DNA of 64,000 nt from Cuscuta epithymum (GCA_945859915.1 CAMAPF010001015.1:2294001-2358000), one strand, 5' to 3'. Shown: positions 9,906 through 21,097, numbered from the stretch's first letter. Notes: generated by a model not told the origin, from the sequence alone. Numbers and translations are program-made.

Positions 9906-11075
9906 CCAAGTTATATTTGTTTAATGATACCCATCGTTTACTGTGTATTTACATATCCACTCTTATGTAAATGACCAGTAATGATTACAATTGTTCATTA
10001 CACTTTGATCTTGATTCGATTTGTAAAAATAATATGTTCAATCGTCTCAATGTTGATTTCAATTATTCATATTGATGATTTACACTTATACTCATCTTTA
10101 TAACGTTATGTGAATAACTTCGTCATTCATGTTATCACATTAATCTATAAGTATGGATGTCCATACAACGATTAATGATACAAAATATCGATAGCCTGAA
10201 CATGTAATATGAGTGTAAATATATTATAATAGTCTGTTATTATACTACCATAGTTGTCTCATTATGCAAGTCTTCTAGTTTTCGTAAATTAATCGTGAAA
10301 ATTTTATTACGACTATAATATTCAAGAATTTGTATTTATATAAATTATCCATACATTTGAATGTATTATGAATTGTACTAAATGCATTATAAGAAGGTAT
10401 ACTTATAATGCAATTGTGAGGTTAAAGTTACTGTTGACTGATGACAACCCTTCAGTCAACAGTAATCAACCGTAGTGTAAGTGAGAAAGTGAAAATTCGA
10501 TATATCATTGTTATATGTACACAATCTTGCCTGATTTGTGATATTTGTCTATTTACTATACTATACATACTATAGTAGTAATCTATACAATTACACAGAG
10601 GAATATGTATCTTGTAGTTGTATTACCCATCGAAATTTTAATTTGTACAAGTCAACTTATAATGCACGAAGACTAATTGTCTCATCCATTATAGAAGTCT
10701 TAATACATTAAGATTAGGGGTATTTCTATAGGAATTGAATACATCTCATTACTTGTGTAATGAGATATATCCAATTACAGTATCCATGTTGGCATATGAG
10801 TGTTCTCCAGATATTATACGAAACGTGTGAACATATAATCGTAATGAGATACTCCATGATATGTAATGAGATATATTTGTAGAATTGTAGGGTCAAATTT
10901 CGATAGTGTATAGAAATACGACACGTGATTTAGTAATGAGACTTCGAGTGTAAGGGAATAGTGTTACAACATGTGATTGCCAAAATTCTAGGGTGAAATT
11001 AAGTTGTATCATCTTAATTTCTATAAGTTGAGATTTACTCAAAAAAAATTTTAAGTTATACAATTCATACTAGTC
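9906..11075. other. AT-rich spacer with hairpins
   Basis: No gene was found. A hairpin with 14-bp perfect arms (TTACTGTTGACTGA) occurs at 10428-10465. Phrases around GTAATGAGATA recur between 10740 and 10940. Confidence 0.5.
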
Positions 11076-11078
11076 TAA

Positions 11079-11414
11079 GAGCCCATTTGGTAGCACGAAA
11101 ATCGGCTGTTTTGGCTGATTCTGCTGAAATTTATGAAGTTCTGGTTGAAGTAGCTACTTTGGCTGTTTCTGCTGATTTAAGTAAAAATTATTTTTAAAAT
11201 ATATTTTATTAATAAAATAAAGAAAAAATTATATGTAAAAATAGCTAAAATGGTCATCTACAGTAAATTCAGCCAATACAGCCAGAAAAGTAACTCTAAC
11301 CTTACTTTTTCTGCTTATTATACAATTCAGCGTGCGAAAGTAAAAGTTACGTGTTTGGTAAAAAGTTGGCTGATAAGCCTGATAAGCCGAAAAAAGATGT
11401 TGCCAAACGGCCTC
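11079..11414. mobile_element. Tourist-like MITE (PIF/Harbinger)
   Basis: A 336-bp element flanked by TAA (11076-11078 and 11415-11417). Its ends are imperfect inverted repeats: GAGCCCATTTGGTAGCA and, from the right, GAGGCCGTTTGGCAACA. It is AT-rich with no coding capacity. The three-base TAA duplication fits PIF/Harbinger. Confidence 0.82.
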
Positions 11415-11417
11415 TAA

Positions 11418-11823
11418 ATTGTGCGTAATATAGAAATTACTTGCGTACGGTTGAGACTTGATAGTAGTCACTCGGACTATTAATCTCAGTTACCCACAAC
11501 GTTTATATCTAAGTCCGAAGTATAAGTATTATTTGTATAGGGAATCCATTTGTACTCTCAAACATTTGACTTATATTAGTCTTAGATACAGTATTGTTTT
11601 ACATACATGGTAAAACACTTATCGTAGTTATGACTTGTGATCCCTATTTATATACAATGAATATAATCCACCTTAAATTTTACCACTGACTATAATAATC
11701 CCATAATAGTCTACTAATATTTTAGTAGACTATTAAATCCTCTTATGGGAACCACAAGACTTAATCCGGATTGTGTAAAAGAGAATTGTGTTGCAATTCT
11801 GGGGTTGCAGAATTAATATTTTG
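11418..11823. other. AT-rich spacer, nothing recognised
   Basis: Flanking sequence of the young Copia insertion. No gene was seen. Confidence 0.5.
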
Positions 11824-11828
11824 AATAC

Positions 11829-12121
11829 TGAAGAATATCTAACTAACATATATGACGTATCACAGTTTGTTAGATTTTAGTTGATTAGTTAGCTTACTAA
11901 CAACTACTAGAAACTTATCACTTGTATGTATAAATATTCATCTGACCGATCAGTTGTATTCAACCCATCAATAATACAATTCAATTCCTCATTTCTATGT
12001 CTTCTTCTCCAAGCTTCTTTCATCTCTATTCTTCTGCAATTATTTCCGCATCTATTGTATAAGCTTTCACCATTACTGTTATTCTGAAACATGATCTGTA
12101 ATGGTGATTAGAGATTTCATA
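11829..12121 (+). repeat. 5' LTR of the young Copia
   Basis: 293 bp, identical to the 3' LTR. It carries a TATA box (TATAAATA, 11929-11936) about 100 bases in, so U3 is short. The LTR ends ...TTTCATA, directly followed by the primer site. Confidence 0.96.
11929..11936 (+). promoter_or_regulatory. LTR TATA box
   Basis: TATAAATA within the LTR, followed about 30 bases later by the probable start of R. It is the likely RNA polymerase II core promoter for the element's genomic RNA. The same box is at 16908-16915 in the 3' LTR. Confidence 0.7.
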
Positions 12122-12134
12122 TGGTATCAGAGCA
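12122..12134 (+). other. Primer binding site (initiator tRNA-Met type)
   Basis: TGGTATCAGAGCA starts at the first base after the 5' LTR. It matches the usual plant Copia primer site, complementary to the 3' end of methionyl initiator tRNA. Confidence 0.9.
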
Positions 12135-12206
12135 TCAGTCTCCTTCGATAGATAAGTCAATTTCATCTTATCAATTTTCTGGAATCTTAATCTACTGATT
12201 TTCAAT

Positions 12207-15200
12207 ATGCCGGAAACAAATTCAGATTCAAGTCTCCACTCATCTCATAATTCTCAGAATTATGATTTCTTTGATGATCCACTCTTCCTCTCATCTTCTG
12301 ATCAACCAAATCTCAGACTCGTGGATAACGTATTTGATGGAACGAATTTTCTTTCCTGGAAGAGAGATGTTTCCATGGCTCTTGCATCCAAAAATAAATC
12401 TGGATTTATCGACGGAACATGCAAGGTACCTGAGAAAACTGACAAAAAATATCATCAGTGGCTAAGATGTGATCTCATGGTCATGAAATGGTTACTCAAC
12501 TCCATGGACAAAGCGATCAAAAAAAACTTGATGTATTCCAACACATCAAAGGAATTATGGTCAGAATTATTGGAGAGATACGGTCAGACAAATGGCTTGG
12601 AAATTTATCAACTCAAGAAGGAAATCAGCAATCTCACACAGGAGAATCAACCTCTAATTCATTACTACAACAATCTGAAAAGAAAGTGGGAAGACATAGA
12701 TAGCTTGGATCCAATTCCAGACTGTACGTGTGGAGCGCTCAATCTCTGCACATGTCAATTATTGAAGCGGGTGCTTACCAGGGAGAATCACTCTAAACTC
12801 ATTCAAATGTTGATGGGACTCAATTCTGGCTATGAAAATGTGAAGACTACTGTGTTGTCTATGGAACCACTTCCACCCATAAACAAAGCTTTATCACTGT
12901 TGCAAAAGATTGAAAGACAAAAACAGATTAGTGATGCCCTTGATGTGCTCACAGAAGCAAATGTCTATGCCTCTTCATCTGCAGAAGGAATCAGTAATAA
13001 TAGAGCTGAAGACCAAAGGAGAGAAGGATATTGGAACACCGGAAAAAGAACTAAAATTGAAGATGATAACAATTTTGGTTATGTTGCTGCAGCTTCAAAG
13101 AAATGTACATATTGCTATCAAAAAGGACATAACAAAGAAGAATGCTATAAATTGATGGAATGTTCTTACTGTGGCAGAAAAGGGCATAAGAAAGATCAGT
13201 GTTATAAGTTGTATCCTGAGAAGAATCCTAGAAACAATGGATATACTGGTCCATTCAAAAGAACTAATCCAGGAAATAGCAATTTCAGAAAGGCTGCCAA
13301 TGCTGACGTGCTTGATTTTTCTGAGGAAGACACACCTCTGGAAGATAATCCTATGGTAACAAGTGGTGGAAATAATGCAGATACAACAACTGACATGAAT
13401 GGATTAATCAATACTGTTGTTCAGCAAGTGATGAAAATCATTTCAGAAAAGGGTGCAACCTGCTCAAATGCATCTACAGCTATGAACTTTGCAGGTAAAT
13501 TATCAACCTGTTCACATACCTTTTTAGCTGATAAAAACACTCATAAAGATTGGATAATAGACACTGGAGCATCTGATCATATGACATCTAAGGCAAATTG
13601 GTTGCATGATGTTAAAATTTTAAAAAAACCAATTCTGGTAGGACTTCCTGATGGCTCAATCAAATATGTCCATAAGATTGGAAAATTTCAGTTAACATCA
13701 AAAATTATTCTTAATAATGTTTTGATTGTTCCTGATTTTCAGCAAAATCTATTATCAGTTGGACGTTTGATTGAAAACACTGACTTGATTGTAACTTTCT
13801 TTCCACATGAGTGCATCATACAGGACCTTTCAAATAACACCATCCTTGGCACAGCTCAAAAGAGAGGAGATCTGTACCTGTTTCATCAAGATCAGTTTGT
13901 TAACCACACAAGTTTCAATGCATCTATTTCGTGTAGTTCTTCTCATAACAATAAACATTCTGTTATGAATAAGTGTAAACATATTGATGTTGATATTCTA
14001 CATGCTAGATTAGGACATACTTCTTTGGAGAAGATGAAGCATGTATTTGGAGAAAATTTGTCTGGAATAAAAGAACATTTCTGTGAATCTTGCATTTTAT
14101 CCAAACATCATATGTTACCTTTTCCTAGAAGTAATTCTTATGCTAAAGAATGCTTTGATTTGCTACACATGGACGTCTGGGGACCATACAAAACCCCAAC
14201 CATGACTGGAGCTAGATACTTCCTCACTATTGTTGATGATCATTCAAGAACTACATGGACATTCTTGATGCAAAATAAACAACAAGTTCCAGGATTGATC
14301 AAAGACTTCATTAAATACATAGGGACACAGTTTCAGACTCACATCAAGATAATTAGAAGTGATAATGGAACAGAGTTCATACAAGGGTTCTGTGATACAT
14401 TGTTTAAGAAAAAAGGAATTGTTCATCAAAGGAGCATACCGGGAAGACCTCAGCAGAATGGCAGGGTTGAGAGGAAGCACAGACATTTACTTGAAACAGC
14501 AAGAGCATTAAGAATACATGCTAACCTTCCCATTAAATTTTGGGGAGAATGCCTCCTAACCGCTACTTACCTCATCAATAAAATGCCATCCTCCGTTTTA
14601 CAATGGAAGACACCATTTGAAATCCTTTTTAATGAACCACCAGATTACACAGAATTGAAGATTTTTGGGTCATTATGTTATGCAACCATGCCTGACACCA
14701 ACAAAGATAAATTTGGACCAAGAGCAAGGAAATGCATATTTATTGGATATCCTTTTGGACAAAAAGGCTACAAACTGTATGACCTGGACAAACATAATGT
14801 TTTTGTTAGCAGAGATGTGAAGTTTCAGGAAGGTATCTTTCCTTTTAAAGGGATCAACCCAACTATTCAAAAGCCTACAACTGATCATAACAATGTTTTG
14901 AATCCTGCTAGCTCAGAATACACACCTACATCTCATAAAGATAACAACAAAGTCAACAGTTCTATCACACCTCACTCATCATCCCAACAACATTCTACAG
15001 ATATTCACATACCTCCCAGTTCAGAAACACATGAAGATGTACCTTCTGATATTCAGCATCATGATAATACACCTCCAGAAATTTCAACAAGAAAATCTAC
15101 AAGAAATAGACAATTGTCAGTCAAACTTCAAGACTATCATTGTCCAATAAAGTTACCTGTTCAGAATAACCAGAATGCCTCTACATCTTTTCAGGCTCAC

Positions 15201-16799
15201 ATGCTAAGCAATCTGAATATTTTTGATCCTGAATATGTTTCCACTTTATCCAATGCCATCAGTGAACATGAGCCAATCACCTACAAGCAAGCTGTCAATG
15301 ATAAAAGATGGGTTGCAGCAATGGATAAAGAAATTCAGGCCCTAGAATCCAATGAAACATGGGAAATGACTCATTTACCTGCTGGAAAAAGAGCAATAGG
15401 ATCAAAATGGGTATACAAGATAAAACACAAAGCAGATGGAAGCATTGAAAGATTCAAGGCCAGACTTGTGGCAAAAGGTTATAATCAGGTGAAGGACAAA
15501 GATTATAAACATACTTTTTCTCCTGTGGCAAAATTTACCACAGTAAGGACCATTATAGCTCTAGCAGCTATTAAAGCCTGGCCTCTATACCAACTTGACA
15601 TAAACAATGCATTTTTGCATGGTTTCATTGATGAAGAAGTTTATATGATACCTCTAGAAGGTTATTATAAAGAACACAGGGATCAAGTTTGTAAGTTAAA
15701 AAGGTCCCTATATGGATTGAAGCAGGCCTCAAGACAATGGAACATAGAACTAACAAAATATCTCTTGGGTCTGGGATTTCATCAATCTAAACAGGATTAT
15801 TCACTTTTCATTAAGTATAATCCATCTACTGGATCTCAAACAATTGCTTTGGTCTATGTTGATGATGTGTTACTGACTGGGAATGATGAAAAAGATATCC
15901 AACATGTCAAGAAAGGATTAGATCACAAATTCACTATCAAGGACCTAGGGATGATGAGATATTTCCTAGGTATAGAGGTAACAAGAAATGATACTGGAAT
16001 ATTACTCAACCAAAGGAAGTACATCACTGATATCCTTAAAGATCTGAATATGGAAAACTGCAAAGAAACTTACTTTCCTTTACCAAGAGGACTGAAATTA
16101 TCCACAGATCAAGGGGATCTTTTACCTAATCCAGATCAGTATAGAAGAATAATTGGTCGACTTCTATATTTAAATCTGACCAGGGCAGATATATCATATT
16201 CAGTACAACACCTCAGCCAATTTCTTAGCCAGCCAAGGGTCCCACATTTACAGGCAGCTATACATGTTATCAGATATCTGAAAACAACCATAAATGTAGG
16301 ACTTTTTTACTCTGCAAAATCGGATTTGTCCCTAACCGCTTACAGTGATGCAGATTGGGGTCAATGTGCTTTCAGTTGCAGATCCTTGAGTGGTTACTGC
16401 ATATTTCTTGGTGATTCTTTGGTTTCCTGGAAAACAGTGAGTAAAAGCACCGCAGAAGCAGAATACAGAAGCATGTCCTACACGGCAAGTGAAATGGTAT
16501 GGATGGAAAGACTGCTCAAAGATTTAAACATACAAGTGCCACTTCCAATCACATTATTATGTGATAACAAGGCTGCAGAACATATTGCTCAAAACCCAGT
16601 CTTTCATGAAAGAACTAAGCATTTGAATGTGGATTGTCATTATGTTAGAGAAAAACAACAAGAAGGCTTTCTATCTACCCAACATGTGAGATCAAGTTTG
16701 CAACTTGCTGATATTATGACAAAACCACTGGGTGCTGAACAACATATGACTTTATCATTCAAGCTTGGTCTGAAGTGTTTCCCCTCCATTCCAGCTTGA
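12207..16799 (+). CDS. Copia Gag-Pol polyprotein, full length
   Basis: A single 1,530-residue frame encodes all functions in Copia order. The Gag core is at about 30-250, with two CCHC zinc knuckles at about 300-313 and 319-332. The protease motif DTGASDHM is at 452. The integrase has the HHCC zinc domain (about 605-650) and catalytic D656, D719 and E755, with the canonical 35-residue spacing between the last two. Reverse transcriptase has YVDD at 1217-1220, and RNase H has SDADW at about 1379-1383. No stop or frameshift interrupts it. The ATG at 12207 is the first long-frame start, about 73 bases after the primer site. The stop (16797-16799) abuts the purine tract. The protein would package, reverse-transcribe and integrate the element. 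Gag and Pol being in one frame is usual for Copia. Confidence 0.96.
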   Translation: MPETNSDSSLHSSHNSQNYDFFDDPLFLSSSDQPNLRLVDNVFDGTNFLSWKRDVSMALASKNKSGFIDGTCKVPEKTDKKYHQWLRCDLMVMKWLLNSMDKAIKKNLMYSNTSKELWSELLERYGQTNGLEIYQLKKEISNLTQENQPLIHYYNNLKRKWEDIDSLDPIPDCTCGALNLCTCQLLKRVLTRENHSKLIQMLMGLNSGYENVKTTVLSMEPLPPINKALSLLQKIERQKQISDALDVLTEANVYASSSAEGISNNRAEDQRREGYWNTGKRTKIEDDNNFGYVAAASKKCTYCYQKGHNKEECYKLMECSYCGRKGHKKDQCYKLYPEKNPRNNGYTGPFKRTNPGNSNFRKAANADVLDFSEEDTPLEDNPMVTSGGNNADTTTDMNGLINTVVQQVMKIISEKGATCSNASTAMNFAGKLSTCSHTFLADKNTHKDWIIDTGASDHMTSKANWLHDVKILKKPILVGLPDGSIKYVHKIGKFQLTSKIILNNVLIVPDFQQNLLSVGRLIENTDLIVTFFPHECIIQDLSNNTILGTAQKRGDLYLFHQDQFVNHTSFNASISCSSSHNNKHSVMNKCKHIDVDILHARLGHTSLEKMKHVFGENLSGIKEHFCESCILSKHHMLPFPRSNSYAKECFDLLHMDVWGPYKTPTMTGARYFLTIVDDHSRTTWTFLMQNKQQVPGLIKDFIKYIGTQFQTHIKIIRSDNGTEFIQGFCDTLFKKKGIVHQRSIPGRPQQNGRVERKHRHLLETARALRIHANLPIKFWGECLLTATYLINKMPSSVLQWKTPFEILFNEPPDYTELKIFGSLCYATMPDTNKDKFGPRARKCIFIGYPFGQKGYKLYDLDKHNVFVSRDVKFQEGIFPFKGINPTIQKPTTDHNNVLNPASSEYTPTSHKDNNKVNSSITPHSSSQQHSTDIHIPPSSETHEDVPSDIQHHDNTPPEISTRKSTRNRQLSVKLQDYHCPIKLPVQNNQNASTSFQAHMLSNLNIFDPEYVSTLSNAISEHEPITYKQAVNDKRWVAAMDKEIQALESNETWEMTHLPAGKRAIGSKWVYKIKHKADGSIERFKARLVAKGYNQVKDKDYKHTFSPVAKFTTVRTIIALAAIKAWPLYQLDINNAFLHGFIDEEVYMIPLEGYYKEHRDQVCKLKRSLYGLKQASRQWNIELTKYLLGLGFHQSKQDYSLFIKYNPSTGSQTIALVYVDDVLLTGNDEKDIQHVKKGLDHKFTIKDLGMMRYFLGIEVTRNDTGILLNQRKYITDILKDLNMENCKETYFPLPRGLKLSTDQGDLLPNPDQYRRIIGRLLYLNLTRADISYSVQHLSQFLSQPRVPHLQAAIHVIRYLKTTINVGLFYSAKSDLSLTAYSDADWGQCAFSCRSLSGYCIFLGDSLVSWKTVSKSTAEAEYRSMSYTASEMVWMERLLKDLNIQVPLPITLLCDNKAAEHIAQNPVFHERTKHLNVDCHYVREKQQEGFLSTQHVRSSLQLADIMTKPLGAEQHMTLSFKLGLKCFPSIPA

Positions 16800-16807
16800 G
16801 GGGGGGA
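16798..16807 (+). other. Polypurine tract
   Basis: GAGGGGGGGA lies immediately before the 3' LTR and overlaps the stop codon of the polyprotein. It is the expected plus-strand primer. Confidence 0.9.
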
Positions 16808-17100
16808 TGAAGAATATCTAACTAACATATATGACGTATCACAGTTTGTTAGATTTTAGTTGATTAGTTAGCTTACTAACAACTACTAGAAACTTATCAC
16901 TTGTATGTATAAATATTCATCTGACCGATCAGTTGTATTCAACCCATCAATAATACAATTCAATTCCTCATTTCTATGTCTTCTTCTCCAAGCTTCTTTC
17001 ATCTCTATTCTTCTGCAATTATTTCCGCATCTATTGTATAAGCTTTCACCATTACTGTTATTCTGAAACATGATCTGTAATGGTGATTAGAGATTTCATA
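16808..17100 (+). repeat. 3' LTR of the young Copia
   Basis: 293 bp, identical to the 5' LTR, ending just before the AATAC target duplication at 17101-17105. Confidence 0.96.
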
Positions 17101-17105
17101 AATAC

Positions 17106-17795
17106 AAGTATAATTCACAGTATGATCACCTATCAAAATTGGTATATGTAGTATGCTTTAATCGCAATGTACTAATTCATGACGGGGTACTTAAAATTAT
17201 AAGTCATGGATGACTCGAAATTAACTGTAATCATATAAGTATATTAGGCCAATACGTTACTAATATACCCAATAAATTGTTAACATATATTTTGATATGA
17301 TTAAGTCAAATTACTAAGTCGATACACTAGTGAACGTTCAGACTGGAAATCATTGTATGTTTACAAACCTAGTGTTAGACCCAAGGTTTATTCAAATAGT
17401 TGGGCCGAAGTGTAATCAGCAGATAATAGTGAGTCCAGTAGCCACGTTGAGTAATCATGCTAGCCTGCTAGGTAATCCGGATATATAAGATCAAATTCAA
17501 ATACAAAATTGAGTTCGAGAGAATCGAGAGTTGGGAAGGAAATCCCTATTCTTTGGGTTAGTGGAGGAATAACGCAGCAGTAGATAAAGTCTAACAACTA
17601 ATTACCGAATCCGAGGGAGAAGGAGCTTACTACGCCTACTTTGGTGAACGTGCACTTGGAAGTCATGGGTGTGTCAGATATATAAAGCCAACTAGCTTTA
17701 CGAAGGGGAGATATGTTCTTACTTTGCTACTGAAGACTCCACTCAAACTTTATACCCTATTATTTAATAGTATTAGAAGAAAGTAATAGTTAGCA
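17106..17795. other. Spacer, nothing recognised
   Basis: No coding region or element boundary was identified. The stretch 17440-17720 is somewhat less AT-rich but has no convincing ORF. Confidence 0.5.
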
Positions 17796-17797
17796 TA

Positions 17798-18140
17798 CTC
17801 CCTCCGTTCTTTAATATTAGTCCCCTTAGGGTTTGACACGGGATTTAATAATAAAGTAGTAGGATAAGTATAGAGTGTGTAGGGTAAATGATAAAGGGGT
17901 ATGAAATATGGTATATTAAAAAGAGTAAAGTGATGATAAAGTAGGAAAGAGAGTGTATTAAGAAGAGTAAAGTGATGGTAAAGTAGGAAAGAGAAAGTAG
18001 TTTGTAAAAAGTAAGTGGGGTAAAAGTAATAAAAGTAGGGGTATTTTCTCAAAAACTTTCCTTAAAGGGAAAGGAGACAAATAAAAAAAACGTCCCAAAA
18101 AGGAAAGAATTGAAGGACTAATAAAAAAGAACGGAGGTAG
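17798..18140. mobile_element. Stowaway MITE
   Basis: A 343-bp element flanked by TA (17796-17797 and 18141-18142). Its inverted repeats are CTCCCTCCGTTCTTTAAT and, from the right, CTACCTCCGTTCTTTTTTAT. The interior has repeated AAGTAGGAAAGAGA segments and no coding potential. Confidence 0.9.
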
Positions 18141-18354
18141 TATTGTTTATCCAGATTTAATCCTATCCTACGCACTATAGGATACCCCATTCTTCTGTAT
18201 TAAAGCTCACTACTCGAACTATTTAAGATCATTATATAATTATTTATTAATCCACATTTCTTTATCAAATACACCATACTCGATTCTATTTTTGCTTTAT
18301 TCCCATATCATTCATATTCCTAGAATAGTTTATTTTTAGTTAAAACACCTAGAA

Positions 18355-18490
18355 GTATTGTTTAGTAAGCCTCAAAACACTGAAGACTTGTATGTTGTTT
18401 TCTATTCATAATTTGGACTTGAGTTGTGAACGAGAATTGTGTATTTTTGCATAGGGAACCCATTGCAACTCGAAATGAGATCATACGATG
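18355..18490 (-). repeat. 170-bp modular repeat, partial copy
   Basis: Reads AGTAAGCCTCAAAACACTG, GAAGACTTGTATG, GACTTGAGTTGTGAACGAG, GCATAGGGAACCCATTGC and AACTCGAAATGAGATCAT in order. This is the same orientation as the full copy at 54278. It crosses the junction between unit end and unit start, which shows the unit is circularly permuted. Confidence 0.8.
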
Positions 18491-18645
18491 AATACAATGG
18501 GTTCCCTATTCTTATTACAAGTCCAAATCTACACTATTCGAGAATCCGATGTATTGGAAGACTATACAATTCTCGTGGACTAGTGAATTTAGTAAGTACA
18601 AATTAGTTGATTTAGTAAGCCTAAAAAACACTGAAGACTTGTATG

Positions 18646-19747
18646 CATGGTTTTAAATTGCGGTTGCGGTCGCGGTTGCGATTGCGGTTGCGGTCACTGC
18701 GGTTGCGGCCAATGCGGCCGTTGCGATGCGGATTGCGGCCGCTGCGGCGTGAAATATTTTCATTTCGCACATAATAACATTAAAATGATTTTTTTGTTTT
18801 CTTTAACAAATCTTATATTAACATATAATATGTACTACCTCCGTCCCATAATGAAGTTCTCATTCACTATTTATTTAGTCAATTCAAATCATTTTTGAAT
18901 TTTTATTGTAGTTTCTGAATATGTAAATATTATTTCCTAAAAATAATCTGAGTGTTCACATGAATCAATTTGCTTTATCGTCATCATAAACAACGATGGA
19001 ATCTTCTTTATGAGGCGGAGGGAGTATTATTTAACATACATTAATTATGTATGAATAATTCTGCAAACACTAATATGTAAACAACAAAGTAACCAATAAG
19101 AATATGAAGATATAAAACAATGGATTATTAGTTTTTTTTAAAATTGAATAATGATTACTGTTTAAATAATAAAAATAGTTTAATTTTTCAAAGCTAGTAT
19201 ACACATACCAGTATATACGAAGTACTTCGTATAGAAAAAAATTAGGTCCACCTCAAAAAATAACAAATTTAAAGTTTATAACATCTACTTCATCCTCAAA
19301 TCCTCAATTACAATCTCTCAGGCCCAACTAAAACAATTTAATGACTCAATAACCCAAAATGCCCTAAAGTCCTGATGCAAGGTTCGTATACAGTACTACG
19401 TGGATAGCAAAAATTCTGGCATCTACCATACGGATCTACTCATAACGACGCATCTTCCATTTCTTCTTCAGGGGGCTTCACTACCAAGCGTAATTACTCT
19501 AATTATCTAAGATATCTAAGCCCAGAGAATAACCACGCCACTGATGCGGGCAGATGCGGGCAGATGCGGTTGATTGCGGCGGGATGTGGCCGGTTGCGGT
19601 GCCTGTTGCGGTTCCGTCGCCGTTTGGTAGCGGTTTTCTTGGTGATTCCATTTCACAGCGCTATAGCGGGGTGATGCGGTTGCGCCGCCCGCCGTTACCG
19701 CAATATTGCGGCCGCTATTTGTGATGCGGACCGCAATTTGAAACACA
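18646..19747. mobile_element. GCGGTT-rich TIR element (Mutator- or hAT-like) with nested Stowaway
   Basis: Flanked by the 9-bp duplication ACTTGTATG (18637-18645 and 19748-19756). The ends are inverted: CATGGTTTTAAATTGCGG and, from the right, TGTGTTTCAAATTGCGG. Both subterminal regions (about 18658-18750 and 19540-19735) are full of TTGCGG, GATGCGG and GCGGCC motifs, while the centre is AT-rich. A 9-bp duplication favours Mutator; an 8-bp reading would fit hAT. No transposase is present. A Stowaway sits inside at 18835-19024. Confidence 0.82.
18835..19024. mobile_element. Stowaway MITE nested in GCGGTT element
   Basis: A 190-bp element flanked by TA (18833-18834 and 19025-19026). Its inverted ends are CTACCTCCGTCCCATAATGA and, from the right, CTCCCTCCGCCTCATAAAGA. 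Confidence 0.88.
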
Positions 19748-19958
19748 ACTTGTATGTGACTTCGGATGATCTCATTTCGAGTTGCAATGGGTTCCCAGTC
19801 GTATTCATGATATAGGGAATATATCATTGTCTATTATATCATGTGGACTTATGGTCTTTTACCAATTGACGTGTAGTATGAATGTATGATCACAACCAAT
19901 GATCATTTAGTCATTGGACCAATAGTTTACCCTATTGTGTACATCGAATACTTTATAC

Positions 19959-20360
19959 GAGAAATCATCTCATCAGGCCGGCCTGACGGGCTGCCCCGTC
20001 CGGCCGAGCCCGTTTGGGCACCTTCCCGGTGGAATTTTTTGATGAAATTTTTTGAGCATGTTCCTCATCAAGTCTAGTTTGTCCATACCAAATTTCAGCT
20101 CAAAATTCGATCGGGAAGGTTGTGAAATGATTTTTGCAAGTTAACTGGTCCGGAATATGTATTTTCTGGACCAGTTAACTTGCAAAAATCATTTGACGAC
20201 CTTCCCGATCGAATTTTGAGCTGAAATTTGGTATGGACAAACTAGACTTGATGATGAACATGCTCAAAAAATTTCATCAAAAAATTCCACCGGGAAGGTG
20301 CCCAAACGGGCTCGGCCGGACGGGGCAGCCCGTCAGGCCGGCCTGATGAGAAGAGTACTC
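19959..20360. mobile_element. Palindromic Mutator-like MITE
   Basis: A 402-bp element that is almost one continuous inverted repeat, with arms of about 190 bp and a short central loop near 20151-20166. It is flanked by the 10-bp duplication TACTTTATAC (19949-19958 and 20361-20370). The arms contain GGCCGGCCTGACGGGC near the ends and GTTAACTGGTCC near the centre, with few mismatches. The long terminal inverted repeat and 9-10-bp duplication fit a Mutator-like element. No protein is encoded. Confidence 0.88.
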
Positions 20361-21097
20361 TACTTTATACTAGTCCATAGATACTTTCGTTTATACAATG
20401 TTGGGTTCCCATTTTTACATGCTAGACCATTGTAAACTCAATTGTATATACGAGTTCAATAGGACGACTACACATTTCGTGTAGTCTAATAAAGTGGACT
20501 CAACGTATGTCCATAAGACAAGGTATGGATCATTCGTTTATAACAACATACCCTATGCACAGTCATGTGTATCATATTGTCGGATTACTAAAAATTATGT
20601 CTTATGAAACCATTGGGTTACAAAATTATACATTTATTGAATATAACCCGAATATATTACAAAATACATTTCACACTATAAATAGTATATATAGTCCATA
20701 TGTCATAATTGTTCACATGTCTTAGAAGTACGTGAATTAATATAATTAAAATAAATATTGCTCAAATATAATTGATGATAACTAAAATTGGCCTGGTAAT
20801 GATATTCATTTCCAAGTAACATGGATATACTCAAGTCCATTATCAAGATATCCCTATACTGATAACATTTATTTACACATTTTCCGAGGACTTGATCAAA
20901 ACTATGGGATGAATACTAACAGGAATTACATGGACTTGTGAAATTCTACACTATATAACTGGGAATTGACTTCGTGTTAATTCATTGCATCTAATGAATA
21001 CGATTTGTATGAGTACAAATGATTTAACCTGATCGTGTATCCCTAACAATTACATGTATTTACAGTGATACTCATGTATTAGTCGAGATCATATCCC

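Larger units (their letters stand above)
11829..17100 (+). mobile_element. Complete, apparently intact Ty1/Copia retrotransposon
   Basis: A 5,272-bp element with two 293-bp LTRs (11829-12121 and 16808-17100). I compared the LTRs base by base and found no difference. A 5-bp duplication AATAC flanks it (11824-11828 and 17101-17105). The primer site follows the 5' LTR directly, a purine tract precedes the 3' LTR, and one 1,530-codon frame fills the interior. Identical LTRs mean very recent insertion, and nothing visible prevents autonomy. The LTRs begin TG but end TA instead of the usual CA. Confidence 0.97.

Noticed and set aside
11907..12092. 61-codon minus-strand ORF repeated at 16886-17071
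   Set aside because: It is antisense to the LTR and duplicated only because the LTRs are identical.
19214..19233. 20-bp palindrome TATACGAAGTACTTCGTATA resembling lox half-sites
   Set aside because: The resemblance to loxP arms is partial, there is no spacer, and AT-rich palindromes are common here; there is no recombinase context.
19516..19827. 103-codon minus-strand ORF in the GCGGTT element
   Set aside because: Composition-driven frame in GC-rich subterminal repeats, extending past the element boundary.
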